This document shows positions 34,173 to 42,898 of a stretch of DNA of 64,000 nucleotides, in pieces. The position numbers and the translations under genes are program-made. Source of the DNA: an uncultured Clostridium sp. (GTDB lineage Bacteria > Bacillota > Clostridia > Clostridiales > Clostridiaceae); assembly GCF_947072515.1 (NCBI RefSeq), contig NZ_CAMTIG010000010.1, positions 28,553 through 92,552 of the forward strand, read 5' to 3'. The notes beneath the pieces are model-generated. The model was not told where the DNA came from. It did not search any database and worked only from the letters and a program-made list of their open reading frames with translations. Position 1 is the stretch's first letter. Every line of letters starts with the position of its first letter.

Positions 34173-34856
34173 TTATATTGCTTTATTCATATTTTCCGAA
34201 TACTCCAAAAATTTTTTAGGACTGTTATTAAAAAATTTTTTCAAAGGTGTTCCTAAACCATATTTCATTAGCTCTTTAGCTGTTGGAATTTTCTCATTTT
34301 CTTTTCTTTTTTTCAAGTAAATATCATTTGCTATCTGTTTATTCCAAAACCCCTTAAACATTATCTTTCTTTCAAATCCTATTCCTCCCATATAAATATC
34401 TTTTATAAATAAATATGGACTATTCCTATACATCTTTGATAATGGTGTACTTAATTTATGTTCATAAAACCAATCTTTTTTTAAATTCAATATTTCTAAT
34501 CTTTTTAAATCTTTTGTATAAAATTCAAAAACTTCTTTTATATTCTCTTTATTTTTCCAATAACTCTTCGGTAAATTTTCCATTTCAAAAGCTTTTAATT
34601 TATTTGGATAACAATAATTAATTACTTCAAAAATATTACCATTAAAATATTTTTTTAATGGTATATAAATATGATTTTCTTTAAAATATCTTAATGTTAA
34701 TTTCTTTAACTCTCCCTTAGAGTTTTCATTTCTTCTCAAATATTTAAACAACTCAATGAAATTTTTCTTTCCATCTATTCCAATCCATATATTTTTAGGA
34801 AATCTTCCATTATTATTTTTAACTTCTTCATATAATTGAACTATATTTTTTTTCAT
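34173..34856 (-). CDS. Protein of about four repeats resembling homing-endonuclease-associated repeats
   Basis: 227 residues, very basic. A unit recurs: TPLKKFFNNSPKKFLEYS (end), STPLSKMYRNSPYLFIKDIY (middle) and YIPLKKYFNGNIFEVINY (first third), each preceded by a Lys-rich helix and an FYEH/FKEN/LMKYG turn and followed by W-x-N-K/W-K-N. The spacing is about 50-60 residues. This resembles the small DNA-binding repeats found with homing endonucleases, but no nuclease domain (HNH, GIY-YIG, LAGLIDADG) is present. I infer nucleic-acid binding. Solo gene; not linked to any visible mobile element. Confidence 0.5.
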   Translation of the reverse strand: MKKNIVQLYEEVKNNNGRFPKNIWIGIDGKKNFIELFKYLRRNENSKGELKKLTLRYFKENHIYIPLKKYFNGNIFEVINYCYPNKLKAFEMENLPKSYWKNKENIKEVFEFYTKDLKRLEILNLKKDWFYEHKLSTPLSKMYRNSPYLFIKDIYMGGIGFERKIMFKGFWNKQIANDIYLKKRKENEKIPTAKELMKYGLGTPLKKFFNNSPKKFLEYSENMNKAI

Positions 34857-34913
34857 TTAAATCACATCCTATACATTGTCCTCTAGTATAGCAAAGATTT
34901 TTTCATAAAATAA

Positions 34914-34951
34914 AATTCCAATAATGAATTTTATAATACATTATTGGAATT
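34914..34951 (-). terminator. Hairpin after the TPR lipoprotein gene
   Basis: 13-bp perfect stem (34914-34926 with 34939-34951), 12-base loop, weak U tract on the minus strand. Confidence 0.6.
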
Positions 34952-34997
34952 ACATGTTTCTAATTTTTTTACTTTTCTTCTTCTCTTAATTATTTTT

Positions 34998-36041
34998 TTA
35001 TTTAACCCCACTTAAACTATTAGCTAAAGATGCAATTTGTTTTTGAAGCCCTTTAAAATGAGTATAAATATTTTTATCTATCTCATAAGCATTTGTTCCT
35101 ATATCTGTAGTAGTTCCTATAAAATATTTTTGTCCATTTATTACCTTAGTGATTTTATTGTCTAAAATATTATACCCATCTACTCTTTCCTTTTCTATTG
35201 TACATATAAGACCTTCTACTGCTGGATTAGATTTATTTATATAATTAAAAGTTATACTTTCATCATCTTCTTCAACTTCATAATATCCAGACCATGATGC
35301 CGGTATAGTCATTGCCACTCCATGTCTTTTACTTGTATATGTTTTAGCAGTTGCAACTGGTTTCTCTACTTGTACACTACTTGTTGAAGTATTTTCCTTT
35401 GCTACATTAGCTTCATCAATTTGTTTTTTTGCTTCTGCTTCTCTTTTCTTGCTCTCCTCTTCTTCCTTTTTCTTCTTTTCTTCCTCTTGTTTTCTTTGTT
35501 CTTCTAATTTCTTTTTGTTTTCTTCTTCCTTTTTAGCTAAGTCTTCTTTTATCTCTTTTAATTTTTCTTTTTGCTCATCTGTAAAAGATTCTTCTTTTAC
35601 TTCTTTTATTTTATTCTTTGCTTCTGTTAATTTATTTATATCTATTAACTCTTCTATATTATTTAAACTTTCATTATTTTCTTTTATTTCTTTTATCTTA
35701 GCCTCGATATTTTTCTTTAATTCATCAATATTTTCTTTTATGTTTAATTCAACATAGTTTTCCGGAATTTCATCTAATAATTTTTTTGCTTCATTTAAAT
35801 TACCCTTTTCATATTCTTCTTGAGCCTTTATATAATCCTCTATTATTTCTTCTAAATTTTTAGCTCTTTCATTTTCAGGATTCTTTTTTAAAACTTCCTC
35901 AAATAAACTACTAGCCTCTTCATATCTTCCTTCATTTAAATAATCAATTCCTTTTTCCAACTTACTTTCTGCTCCGCACCCTACAGTTAAAAAAGCTGTT
36001 GCAATAACTACTCCTGCTAATATAAGTTTTGACTTTTTCAT
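34998..36041 (-). CDS. Lipoprotein with TPR-like repeats, coiled coil and C-terminal domain
   Basis: 347 residues. A type II signal peptide ends in LTVGC (Cys22), so the protein is lipid-anchored outside the membrane. Residues 25-100 look like tetratricopeptide helices (GIDYLNEGRYEEASSLFEEVLKKNPENERA), then a Lys/Glu coiled coil (about 105-215) acts as a spacer. A beta-rich C-terminal domain (about 230-347) carries KRHGVAMTIPASWSGYYEVEE, seen in other clostridial surface proteins. The function is unknown; it could collect partners or ligands at the cell surface. Confidence 0.8.
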   Translation of the reverse strand: MKKSKLILAGVVIATAFLTVGCGAESKLEKGIDYLNEGRYEEASSLFEEVLKKNPENERAKNLEEIIEDYIKAQEEYEKGNLNEAKKLLDEIPENYVELNIKENIDELKKNIEAKIKEIKENNESLNNIEELIDINKLTEAKNKIKEVKEESFTDEQKEKLKEIKEDLAKKEEENKKKLEEQRKQEEEKKKKEEEESKKREAEAKKQIDEANVAKENTSTSSVQVEKPVATAKTYTSKRHGVAMTIPASWSGYYEVEEDDESITFNYINKSNPAVEGLICTIEKERVDGYNILDNKITKVINGQKYFIGTTTDIGTNAYEIDKNIYTHFKGLQKQIASLANSLSGVK

Positions 36042-36250
36042 TTTCTTCTCCCCCTCTTTATTTTTAAACCTTTGTATTTAATTTAAAATTTTTCTATTGT
36101 TATTCTCATTTCTCAGATTAATTTAATCCTAATTAAATTTTACCATAATTTTATAGTAATATTTAATTTTTTACATTTTTTTATTTATTTCACAAAAGGT
36201 CTCTTTTTTGTTTTTCCTAAAAATCATTTATTTTAAATTCCTTATTAAAT

Positions 36251-36290
36251 AAAAAAATTTACATCAAAATTAAAATTATTTTGATGTAAA
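36251..36290 (-). terminator. Terminator of the amino-acid permease gene
   Basis: 13-bp stem (36258-36270 with 36278-36290), 7-base loop, seven A at 36251-36257 as minus-strand U tract. Confidence 0.8.
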
Positions 36291-36308
36291 CTCTTCTGAA
36301 TACTATTC

Positions 36309-37730
36309 TTATATTGATATTATTCCAGTTATTAAAAGTATTATTGATATAACTGATATTACTATAAAAACAATTGCAATTATCCACTCATACCATTTCT
36401 CAAATATTTTTTTCTTTTTCTCTTTTTTATTCCAAATAAATAATATAAGTCCAAATGAAAATACTATACAGTTAAATAATATATACTTTAAATCTGCTGC
36501 ATAAAACAACCATACTGTATATATAAGAGATACCATTCCTATAATGAAATCCTTAATTTTTCTTTTATCATTCTTCTTATAACCATCATTTTTTACTATT
36601 ATTTTAAGTAAATATAATGTAGTTAAAAAATATGCTACAAGTGATGCAGTTGATGCTAATGAATATATCACCTGATAACTACTATTTGAAACATAAGAAA
36701 ATATAAGCCATATTTGCGTTATTCCAGTTGTTAAAATAAGCGAATTTATAGGTGTCCCATTTTTATTTTCCTTTGCTAAAAACTTTGGCATAACATTATC
36801 TTTTGCTGTTGAAAATGGCATTTCAGCAACTATTACTGACCAACCTAAAAGTGCTCCAAATATAGATACTATAAGTCCTATATTTATAACGTCTGCTCCC
36901 CACTTACCAACTGCATATTGCATTATATATGCCATAGAAGGATCATGTAGATTTGCAATAACTCCTCTTTTCATTACTCCTAAAGATAATAAAGTTACTA
37001 AAATATAAATTGTGATAATTCCTACAAGTCCTATTACAGTTGCTCTTCCAACATCTTTAGCTTTTTTAGCTCTTCCTGATAATACAACAGCTGCCTCAAT
37101 TCCTCCAAAAGCCCATAATGTTGCTATCATAGTATTTTTCACTTGACTAAATACACTTCCAAGTGAAGATGTCCCATAAAATTGAAAACTAAAATTTCTT
37201 ATATGCAATGCAATAATTCCTATTATTATAAAAAGAATTATTGGAACAATCTTAGAGATAGTTACTATAACATTAACAATAAGTGCTTGTCTTACTCCCT
37301 TTGTAATAAGTAGTGTTATTCCCCAAAGTAAAATGGATGCAGCAATAATAGATGCTAAATTATTTCCATTACTATTAAAGATTTTAAAGAAATAAGATAA
37401 AGCCCCAAATACTAAAGTTGCATAAGCAACATTTCCAAAAGTTGAAGAAATCCAGTAAATCCATGCCGTGCTGAACCCCATATATTCTCCAAATCCTTCT
37501 TTACTATATCTATAGATTCCATTAGTAAGCTCTGGCTTTCTATTAGATAAAATCTGAAAAGTAAATGCTAGAGCAAATATTCCAATTCCTGATATGATAA
37601 ATCCTAAAATAATAGCAAAAGCTCCTGCTCCTTGTGCAAGTTGTGATGGTAAAGAAAAAATCCCTCCACCTATAACGCCTCCAATAACTAATGCTATTAG
37701 TCCAATTAAACCTAATTTTTTGTCTTTCAC
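36309..37730 (-). CDS. APC-family amino-acid permease/antiporter under T-box control (GTG start)
   Basis: 473 residues, about 12-13 helices. The first helix carries IGGVIGGGIFSLPSQ, the substrate-binding Gly-rich loop of the basic amino-acid/polyamine antiporter (ArcD-like) branch; helix 6 has ATLWAFGGIEAAVVLSGRAK. The start is GTG with GAGGTG upstream. The T-box leader at 37788-38102 means its expression rises when a specific tRNA is uncharged. I read the specifier as UGC (Cys), which would suggest cysteine/cystine or a related thiol amino acid as substrate, while sequence resemblance alone would suggest arginine/ornithine. Confidence 0.85.
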   Translation of the reverse strand: MKDKKLGLIGLIALVIGGVIGGGIFSLPSQLAQGAGAFAIILGFIISGIGIFALAFTFQILSNRKPELTNGIYRYSKEGFGEYMGFSTAWIYWISSTFGNVAYATLVFGALSYFFKIFNSNGNNLASIIAASILLWGITLLITKGVRQALIVNVIVTISKIVPIILFIIIGIIALHIRNFSFQFYGTSSLGSVFSQVKNTMIATLWAFGGIEAAVVLSGRAKKAKDVGRATVIGLVGIITIYILVTLLSLGVMKRGVIANLHDPSMAYIMQYAVGKWGADVINIGLIVSIFGALLGWSVIVAEMPFSTAKDNVMPKFLAKENKNGTPINSLILTTGITQIWLIFSYVSNSSYQVIYSLASTASLVAYFLTTLYLLKIIVKNDGYKKNDKRKIKDFIIGMVSLIYTVWLFYAADLKYILFNCIVFSFGLILFIWNKKEKKKKIFEKWYEWIIAIVFIVISVISIILLITGIISI

Positions 37731-37787
37731 TTAAATCACCTCATAATTTTCTATAAAGTCATTTAAAATAGCTATTTTAAAATAAAA

Positions 37788-38102
37788 AAAACTCCCCCTA
37801 AAAATAGAGGCAGCAATATATCCGCGGTTCCACTCTAATTATAAAAAGCAATAAAGCTTTCTATATCTTAAACTAATTTCAAGTACATTAATAATACCCT
37901 AACTCTATAACGGGAGTTCCCGCTGTAGCCTACTTTTACTTCGGTACAGAACTCAAAGATGCATTCGCAAATCTTCCATTAAGGATTTATTTCAGCTACT
38001 AAAATCCCTCTCTTTTAACTTCTAAATCTACTACTATTTCTTATCAACGTCTTTTCTTACTATTCTGATTAAAATACTATACTATAAAAGTTGCATAGTC
38101 AA
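37788..38102 (-). ncRNA. T-box riboswitch of the amino-acid permease
   Basis: Minus strand. Promoter TTGACT (38097-38102), 17 bases, TAGTAT. Stem I includes AGAGAGGGA and an apical stem closed by GGAUUU/AAAUCC. The specifier region reads GAA-UGC-A before UCUUUGAGU, so UGC (Cys) at 37961-37963 is the likely codon. The T-box GAGUGGAACCGCGG (37822-37836 region) is followed by a terminator stem CCUCUA/UAGGGG and a U run (37788-37795). Together these identify a complete tRNA-sensing leader. Confidence 0.9.
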
Positions 38103-38156
38103 CAAAATCATAATTTATTAAAATTCCATCTATAATTTATTCTTTAAATTCACAAA

Positions 38157-38190
38157 AATAGAGTTCTATCTAAAAAGACAGAACTCTATT
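38157..38190 (-). terminator. Terminator of the aldolase operon
   Basis: 11-bp stem (38157-38167 with 38180-38190), 12-base loop, A run on the minus-strand downstream side; 10 bases after the aldolase stop. Confidence 0.8.
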
Positions 38191-38199
38191 TTTTATATT

Positions 38200-39051
38200 C
38201 TATGCTTTGTTTTCACAACCACAAACTTTTATTTTTTCTTTTACAAACTTTTTAACTTCATCCATTCCAGCTTTATTATACTTTTTAGGATCAATTGTTT
38301 CTGGATTTTCTTTTATATATTTATTTACTCCTTCTGTAAATGCAATTCTAACTTCTGTAGCATAATTTACTTTACAGATTCCCTTATCTATTGCTTCTTT
38401 AACTTTTATATCTGGAACTCCAGAACCTCCATGTAAAACTAGTGGAACTTCTACAATATCTTTTATTTCTATTAATCTTTCTATATCTAATTTTGGCTCC
38501 CCTTTATACAATCCATGAGCTGTTCCTATTGCTATTGCTAATGAATCAATACCTGTTCTTTCTACAAACTCTTTTGCTTCTATTGGATCTGTATATAAAT
38601 TCCCTTCTCCTCCATCTAAATCATCTTCTTTTCCACCAACTTTTCCAAGTTCAGCTTCTACTACTATTCCTGAAGGTTTACACATATCTACTACTGCTTT
38701 TGTTAAATTTATATTTGTTTCAAAATCACTATGTGATCCATCTATCATTATTGAAGTATAGCCTGTCCTATACGCTTCAGCAGCTAATTCAAAACTTGAC
38801 CCATGATCTAAATGCATTACTACTGGAACTTTTGCTTTACTTGCTGCAACTCTTGCATTTGCTAAGAAATAATCTAAACTTGCATATTTAACTGTTGATG
38901 GTGTTGTTTGCATTATTACTGGTGCATTCATTTCTTCTGCTGCACTAATAACTGCCATCACCATCTCCATATTTTCAACATTAAATGCTCCTACTGCATA
39001 ATTTCCTTCTTGTGCTTTCTTTAAAATCTCTTTACTTGTTACTAACTCCAT
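38200..39051 (-). CDS. Class II tagatose/fructose-bisphosphate aldolase
   Basis: 283 residues from the ATG at 39051 (AAGGAG seven bases upstream). Zn-binding and catalytic elements of class II aldolases are present: PVVMHLDHGSSFE (His-x-Asp-His around residue 80), VEAELGKVGG, AIGTAHGLYK, and LVLHGGSGV. The length and the GatY/KbaY-like context (NagA, AgaS, mannose-type PTS) favour tagatose-1,6-bisphosphate cleavage to glyceraldehyde-3-phosphate and dihydroxyacetone phosphate; fructose-bisphosphate cannot be excluded. Last gene of a three-gene operon. Confidence 0.88.
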   Translation of the reverse strand: MELVTSKEILKKAQEGNYAVGAFNVENMEMVMAVISAAEEMNAPVIMQTTPSTVKYASLDYFLANARVAASKAKVPVVMHLDHGSSFELAAEAYRTGYTSIMIDGSHSDFETNINLTKAVVDMCKPSGIVVEAELGKVGGKEDDLDGGEGNLYTDPIEAKEFVERTGIDSLAIAIGTAHGLYKGEPKLDIERLIEIKDIVEVPLVLHGGSGVPDIKVKEAIDKGICKVNYATEVRIAFTEGVNKYIKENPETIDPKKYNKAGMDEVKKFVKEKIKVCGCENKA

Positions 39052-39068
39052 ACCCATTCTCCTTAATT

Positions 39069-39593
39069 CTAATTACTTTTTATTTTTTTACATGCAACAA
39101 AACTTATTGCACTTAAATATATGCTATATCCTGCTATTACAATACTAATTAAAATAAATATTGTATTAAAATTTTGTTCTATCGCATTAAGAACTACTAA
39201 AACTCCAAGAACTACATATGCACAGCCCTTCATCATTATCTTTTGAGGCTCTTTAGTTCTAACTAATGCTTCTACTTTTGATACTTTTCTTTCCCTCTTA
39301 AAGTTTTTAACAACTTTTAAGCTTTTTAAATATATAAATCTAAAATATAATTCCACAGCAATTGCTGCTCCACATCCTGCTACTAATGTATTAGTTAATG
39401 TATTAAAATAATCTCCAAGTAAAACTAACACTATCAATAAAATTGCATATCTATTATAAAGAATCGTAAACTTTGGCTCTACTTCCTTACTAATTAAATA
39501 CCCTTTTTTATCTGCAAAATTGTAATATACATTGTCTCCATATAAATCTAAATAAATATTGTTTCCTGCTAAATTGGATTTATTTTTTCTCAT
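39069..39593 (-). CDS. Membrane protein translationally coupled to nagA
   Basis: 174 residues from the ATG at 39593, which overlaps the nagA stop codon (TAATG). A soluble N-terminus of about 45 residues (NIYLDLYGDNVYYNFADKKG) precedes four hydrophobic segments in two pairs (about 50-64, 68-84 and 122-134, 137-160). No recognised family. The overlap with nagA and the 17-base gap to the aldolase mean it is co-expressed with amino-sugar catabolism, so a role in transport or surface handling of the sugar is possible. Confidence 0.65.
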   Translation of the reverse strand: MRKNKSNLAGNNIYLDLYGDNVYYNFADKKGYLISKEVEPKFTILYNRYAILLIVLVLLGDYFNTLTNTLVAGCGAAIAVELYFRFIYLKSLKVVKNFKRERKVSKVEALVRTKEPQKIMMKGCAYVVLGVLVVLNAIEQNFNTIFILISIVIAGYSIYLSAISFVACKKIKSN

Positions 39594-40732
39594 TACAACA
39601 TCGCCTTTCCTAAACAATATGTTTGTTCTATTGAGTAATCTTCATTTAAAACTGCTAAATCACTATCATATCCCACACCAATTCTCCCCTTAGTTTTATG
39701 AATGCCTAGGCATTTTGCTGGATTTATAGTACATGAATTAATTGCATAATTAAATGGAACCATAGCATCTTCCACTAAAAGTTTTAATCCTTCATTCATC
39801 TTAAGTGTTGATCCTGCAAGACCTTTTGTTTCTGTTAAATGTGCACTTCCATCTTCATATATTTCTATTTCATTTCCACCAAAGATAAACTTAGATCCTG
39901 CTTCAAATCCTTTTGCCATTAAAGCATCAGTTATCATAATCCCATAGTCAGGCCCTTTTGCCATAAAGAAATTATATAATGCATTTATACTTGAATGATT
40001 TCCATCACAAATAACTTCACCATACATTCCTTTTACTCTATAAGAAAATCCAACTAAGCCATTTTTTCTATGATTAAAAGGTGTCATTCCATTATATACA
40101 TGCGTTTGTGATCTAGCCCCATGTGCAAAAGCTAATACTGCTTCTTCATAAGTAGCTGCCGAATGTCCTATACTAACAACTATTTCATTTGAAAATAAAT
40201 ATTTAGTTAGTTCAAAGTCTTCATCTAGCTCTGTAGCTAAAGTAACATATTTAATTAAGCCTTTAGCTGCCTTTTGATAATTTTGAAACTCCTTAATAGT
40301 TGGTTTAGCTATATATTCTTTTGGTTGAGCTCCTTTATATTCCATATCAAGATATGGCCCTTCAAAATGAATTCCTAATATTTCAGCTCCTTCATATCCT
40401 TCTCCAACTACCTTTGCAACATTTGCTAATGCTTTTGTTAAAACCTCTCTGCTTTGAGTTATTGTAGTTGGAAGAATTGACGTAACACCCTCTCTAACTA
40501 TCTCTCTAGTCCATTTTCTTAACCCTTTTTCATTTGCATCATTTGTATCAAAGCCATAAGCTCCATGACAATGAACATCTATAAATCCTGGAACTATTCT
40601 TTTATTTCCATAATCTATAGAATCTTCTTTTTCGTTATACATATAAATATTTACTATTTTATTATCATCGATTTCTATTTGTGCTGGAACAAACTGATCC
40701 GCTATCCAAACTTTCTTGCTTTGTATTAACAT
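39593..40732 (-). CDS. nagA: N-acetylglucosamine/galactosamine-6-phosphate deacetylase
   Basis: 379 residues, amidohydrolase fold. Metal ligands and catalytic elements: DVHCHG (about 52-57), FEGPYLD (Glu near 126), SIGHSAAT (His near 190), THVYNGM (His near 211), CDGNHSS and ITDAL (catalytic Asp near 270). It removes acetate from GlcNAc-6-P or GalNAc-6-P. In this locus with AgaS and a tagatose-type aldolase the substrate is probably GalNAc-6-P (AgaA role). First gene of its operon, AGGAGG before the ATG, divergent from agaS. Confidence 0.9.
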   Translation of the reverse strand: MLIQSKKVWIADQFVPAQIEIDDNKIVNIYMYNEKEDSIDYGNKRIVPGFIDVHCHGAYGFDTNDANEKGLRKWTREIVREGVTSILPTTITQSREVLTKALANVAKVVGEGYEGAEILGIHFEGPYLDMEYKGAQPKEYIAKPTIKEFQNYQKAAKGLIKYVTLATELDEDFELTKYLFSNEIVVSIGHSAATYEEAVLAFAHGARSQTHVYNGMTPFNHRKNGLVGFSYRVKGMYGEVICDGNHSSINALYNFFMAKGPDYGIMITDALMAKGFEAGSKFIFGGNEIEIYEDGSAHLTETKGLAGSTLKMNEGLKLLVEDAMVPFNYAINSCTINPAKCLGIHKTKGRIGVGYDSDLAVLNEDYSIEQTYCLGKAML

Positions 40733-40837
40733 AATAATTACACCTCCTTAGGATTTCTTAAACTTATTATATCTAAGAAGTCATTTATAATATTTGCACT
40801 TTTTAACATACCTCTTATATCTTTTAGTACAAGCATT

Positions 40838-40863
40838 GTATTTAAAAATCTCTAGACTATAAT
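40838..40863 (+). promoter_or_regulatory. Likely promoter of agaS
   Basis: TTGTAT then a 16-base spacer and TATAAT (about 40856-40861) lie 45 bases before the agaS start. The nagA side has TATAAT on the minus strand near 40774-40779 with a poor -35, suggesting activator control. Confidence 0.4.
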
Positions 40864-40905
40864 TTAAAGTAACGAAACACTTATCCATAAACGGAGGGGA
40901 TATAT

Positions 40906-42084
40906 ATGACAATTTTTAATTACTCAACTGAAGAGATGAATAATACTTCATCTACTTTTACTTTAAATGAAATTTATCAACAGCCAAAAACATGGCTTAA
41001 AACTTTAAGTCAAATTATAGATACTAAAACTGAAATAGAGAGTTTTATAAATAAAGTAATAACTCAAAATGATTTTGATATTGTTTTGACTGGAGCTGGA
41101 ACAAGCGAATTTGTAGGAAATTCTTTATATTCATATTTAAATACTAAATATGATCATAAGGTAAAATCTTATGGAACAACTGATATTGTAGCTTCACCAG
41201 AAAACTATATTTCAAAAGAAAAACCTACATTATTAGTAAGTTTTGGACGTTCTGGTAATTCACCTGAATCAATTGGTGCTGTAAATGCAGCTTCTGCTGT
41301 TTGTAATAATCTTTATAATCTTTTTATAACTTGTAATAAAGATGGAGCTCTTTCAAAAATGGCTCAAGATTTAGATAATTGCTTTGCAATAAATCTTGCT
41401 GATGAAACTCATGACCAATCATTTGCAATGACTTCAAGTTTCTCAAATATGTACTTAGCTGCTTATCTTGCATTTAGTTTAGATGAGTTAGGAAAAAAAG
41501 AATCTATACTTAATGAAATTTGTAATAAAACAGGTTTTTTTCTAAATAATGGATTTGATATTGTTAATGATATTGTAAAAGATTATAATTTTAGTAGAAT
41601 TGTTTATTTAGGAAGTAATACTCTTAAAGGGATTTCACAAGAATCTTCTTTAAAAATGCTTGAATTAACTGCTGGTAAAACTGTTACTATGTTTGATACA
41701 CCACTTGGATTTAGACATGGTCCTAAATCTATAATTAATGATTCAACACTAGTAGTTGTTTATATGAGTAATGATGAATATACTTCTAAATACGAGTTAG
41801 ACTTAATTAAAGAAATTAGTAGTGAAAGAAAAGGAAATAAATTAGTTGTTGTTGGAAGTAATTCTGACGAAAATCTATCTAAATTAGCTGATTATTTTTA
41901 TTCTTACGACTTAAATAATACTTTTAATAACGTAGAACTTGGTTTAGCTTATATAACATTTGCTCAAACACTTTCAGTTTTAAAATCATTATCAATGGGC
42001 ATAACTCCTGATAATCCTTGTCCTTCTGGTGAGGTTAATCGTGTAGTTAAGGGTGTTACTTTATATAATTACATTTCTAAATAA
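40906..42084 (+). CDS. agaS: AgaS: galactosamine-6-phosphate deaminase/isomerase (SIS domains)
   Basis: 392 residues with two SIS sugar-isomerase domains: VLTGAGTSEFVGNSL and LVSFGRSGNSPES in the first, IVYLGSNTLKGISQESSLKMLELT and FRHGPKS in the second. The FRHGPKSIIND motif marks AgaS, which converts galactosamine-6-phosphate to tagatose-6-phosphate and ammonia. First gene of the right-hand operon; GGAGGGG precedes the start. Product flows to a tagatose-6-phosphate kinase (not in the window) and then to the aldolase at 38200. Confidence 0.92.
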   Translation: MTIFNYSTEEMNNTSSTFTLNEIYQQPKTWLKTLSQIIDTKTEIESFINKVITQNDFDIVLTGAGTSEFVGNSLYSYLNTKYDHKVKSYGTTDIVASPENYISKEKPTLLVSFGRSGNSPESIGAVNAASAVCNNLYNLFITCNKDGALSKMAQDLDNCFAINLADETHDQSFAMTSSFSNMYLAAYLAFSLDELGKKESILNEICNKTGFFLNNGFDIVNDIVKDYNFSRIVYLGSNTLKGISQESSLKMLELTAGKTVTMFDTPLGFRHGPKSIINDSTLVVVYMSNDEYTSKYELDLIKEISSERKGNKLVVVGSNSDENLSKLADYFYSYDLNNTFNNVELGLAYITFAQTLSVLKSLSMGITPDNPCPSGEVNRVVKGVTLYNYISK

Positions 42085-42106
42085 GAATTAAGAGAGGGTT
42101 AAATTT

Positions 42107-42538
42107 ATGATAGGATTAATAATTAGTGGACATGGTCATTTTGGAACTGGGTTACAATCATCTTTAAAATTAATTGCTGGAGAATCTACAAATACTCAAT
42201 TTATAGACTTTGAGGAAAGCGATTCTACAGACTCTTTAAAGAAAAAATATATACAGGCTTTATCACATTTAAATAATTGTGATGATATATTAGCACTTAC
42301 TGACTTAGCAGGTGGTTCTCCTTTTAAAACTTTAGTAGAGCTTTCATATGAAAGTTCTCAGAAAATACAAGTTATTGGAGGAAGTAACTTACCTATGATT
42401 TTAGAAATATCAATGACTAAAGATATATTTTCTGATTTAGATTCTCTTTGTGAATCTGCATTAACTACTGGTAAAGACAGTGTGGTTAAATTTGCTTTAG
42501 TAGACCATACTGAAATTGAAGATGAGGATGGTATTTAA
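42107..42538 (+). CDS. PTS mannose-family EIIA component
   Basis: 143 residues. The phosphorylated histidine is His9 in IISGHGHFGTGL, as in ManX/AgaF-type EIIA proteins; DLAGGSPFKTL and GGSNLPMILE are the other family motifs. It takes phosphate from HPr and passes it to EIIB. It is coded with agaS and not with EIIB/C/D, which lie 3 kb downstream behind two opposite-strand genes. Ends 2 bases before the YajC-like gene. Confidence 0.92.
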   Translation: MIGLIISGHGHFGTGLQSSLKLIAGESTNTQFIDFEESDSTDSLKKKYIQALSHLNNCDDILALTDLAGGSPFKTLVELSYESSQKIQVIGGSNLPMILEISMTKDIFSDLDSLCESALTTGKDSVVKFALVDHTEIEDEDGI

Positions 42539-42540
42539 TT

Positions 42541-42816
42541 ATGAATTGGGAAGTTATCGCTTGGACATGCATTACAGTTGCTGTATTAATATTAATTATT
42601 GGTTTAATACTAATGTTTATATCAGCAAGAAACCTTAAAAAGAAAGCTTCAGAAATTAAAGATCTTCATATTGATTTGAAACCTGGAACAAAAGTTACAT
42701 TCTGTGGTGGTATCTATGGAAGAGTTGTTAAGGTTGAAAATGAAACTGTAGATGTTGAAGTTAGTAAAAATACAATTTTGAAAGTATCAAGATATGCACT
42801 TCAAACTGTTGCATAA
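42541..42816 (+). CDS. YajC-like protein in a PTS operon
   Basis: 91 residues: one N-terminal membrane helix (about 6-28), then the soluble YajC core LKPGTKVTFCGGIYGRVVKVENETVDVEVSKNTILKVSRYAL, with the GG-I-x-G turn typical of the family. Housekeeping YajC works with SecDF in protein export. Copies inside mannose-type PTS operons are known, for example in streptococcal glycosaminoglycan-PTS loci, and probably have a separate role. Only 2 bases separate it from the EIIA stop. A terminator follows. Confidence 0.85.
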   Translation: MNWEVIAWTCITVAVLILIIGLILMFISARNLKKKASEIKDLHIDLKPGTKVTFCGGIYGRVVKVENETVDVEVSKNTILKVSRYALQTVA

Positions 42817-42855
42817 TCTTTAAAATATAGGCAGTTTCGTGCCATAAATTTCAAA

Positions 42856-42889
42856 CAGTGCATCTCTCCCCCTGATAAGAGATGCACTG
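42856..42889. terminator. Terminator between YajC-like and AraC genes
   Basis: 12-bp perfect GC-containing stem (42856-42867 with 42878-42889), 10-base loop, TTTTA tail on the + strand; ends the agaS operon, convergent with the AraC gene. Confidence 0.8.
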
Positions 42890-42898
42890 ATTTTATAT

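Noticed and set aside
38442..38891. Long Leu-rich + strand frame inside the aldolase gene
   Set aside because: Antisense shadow of a strongly supported class II aldolase.
40733..40905. CcpA cre site between nagA and agaS
   Set aside because: No sequence close to TGWAANCGNTNWCA was found in the interval or before the EIIB gene.
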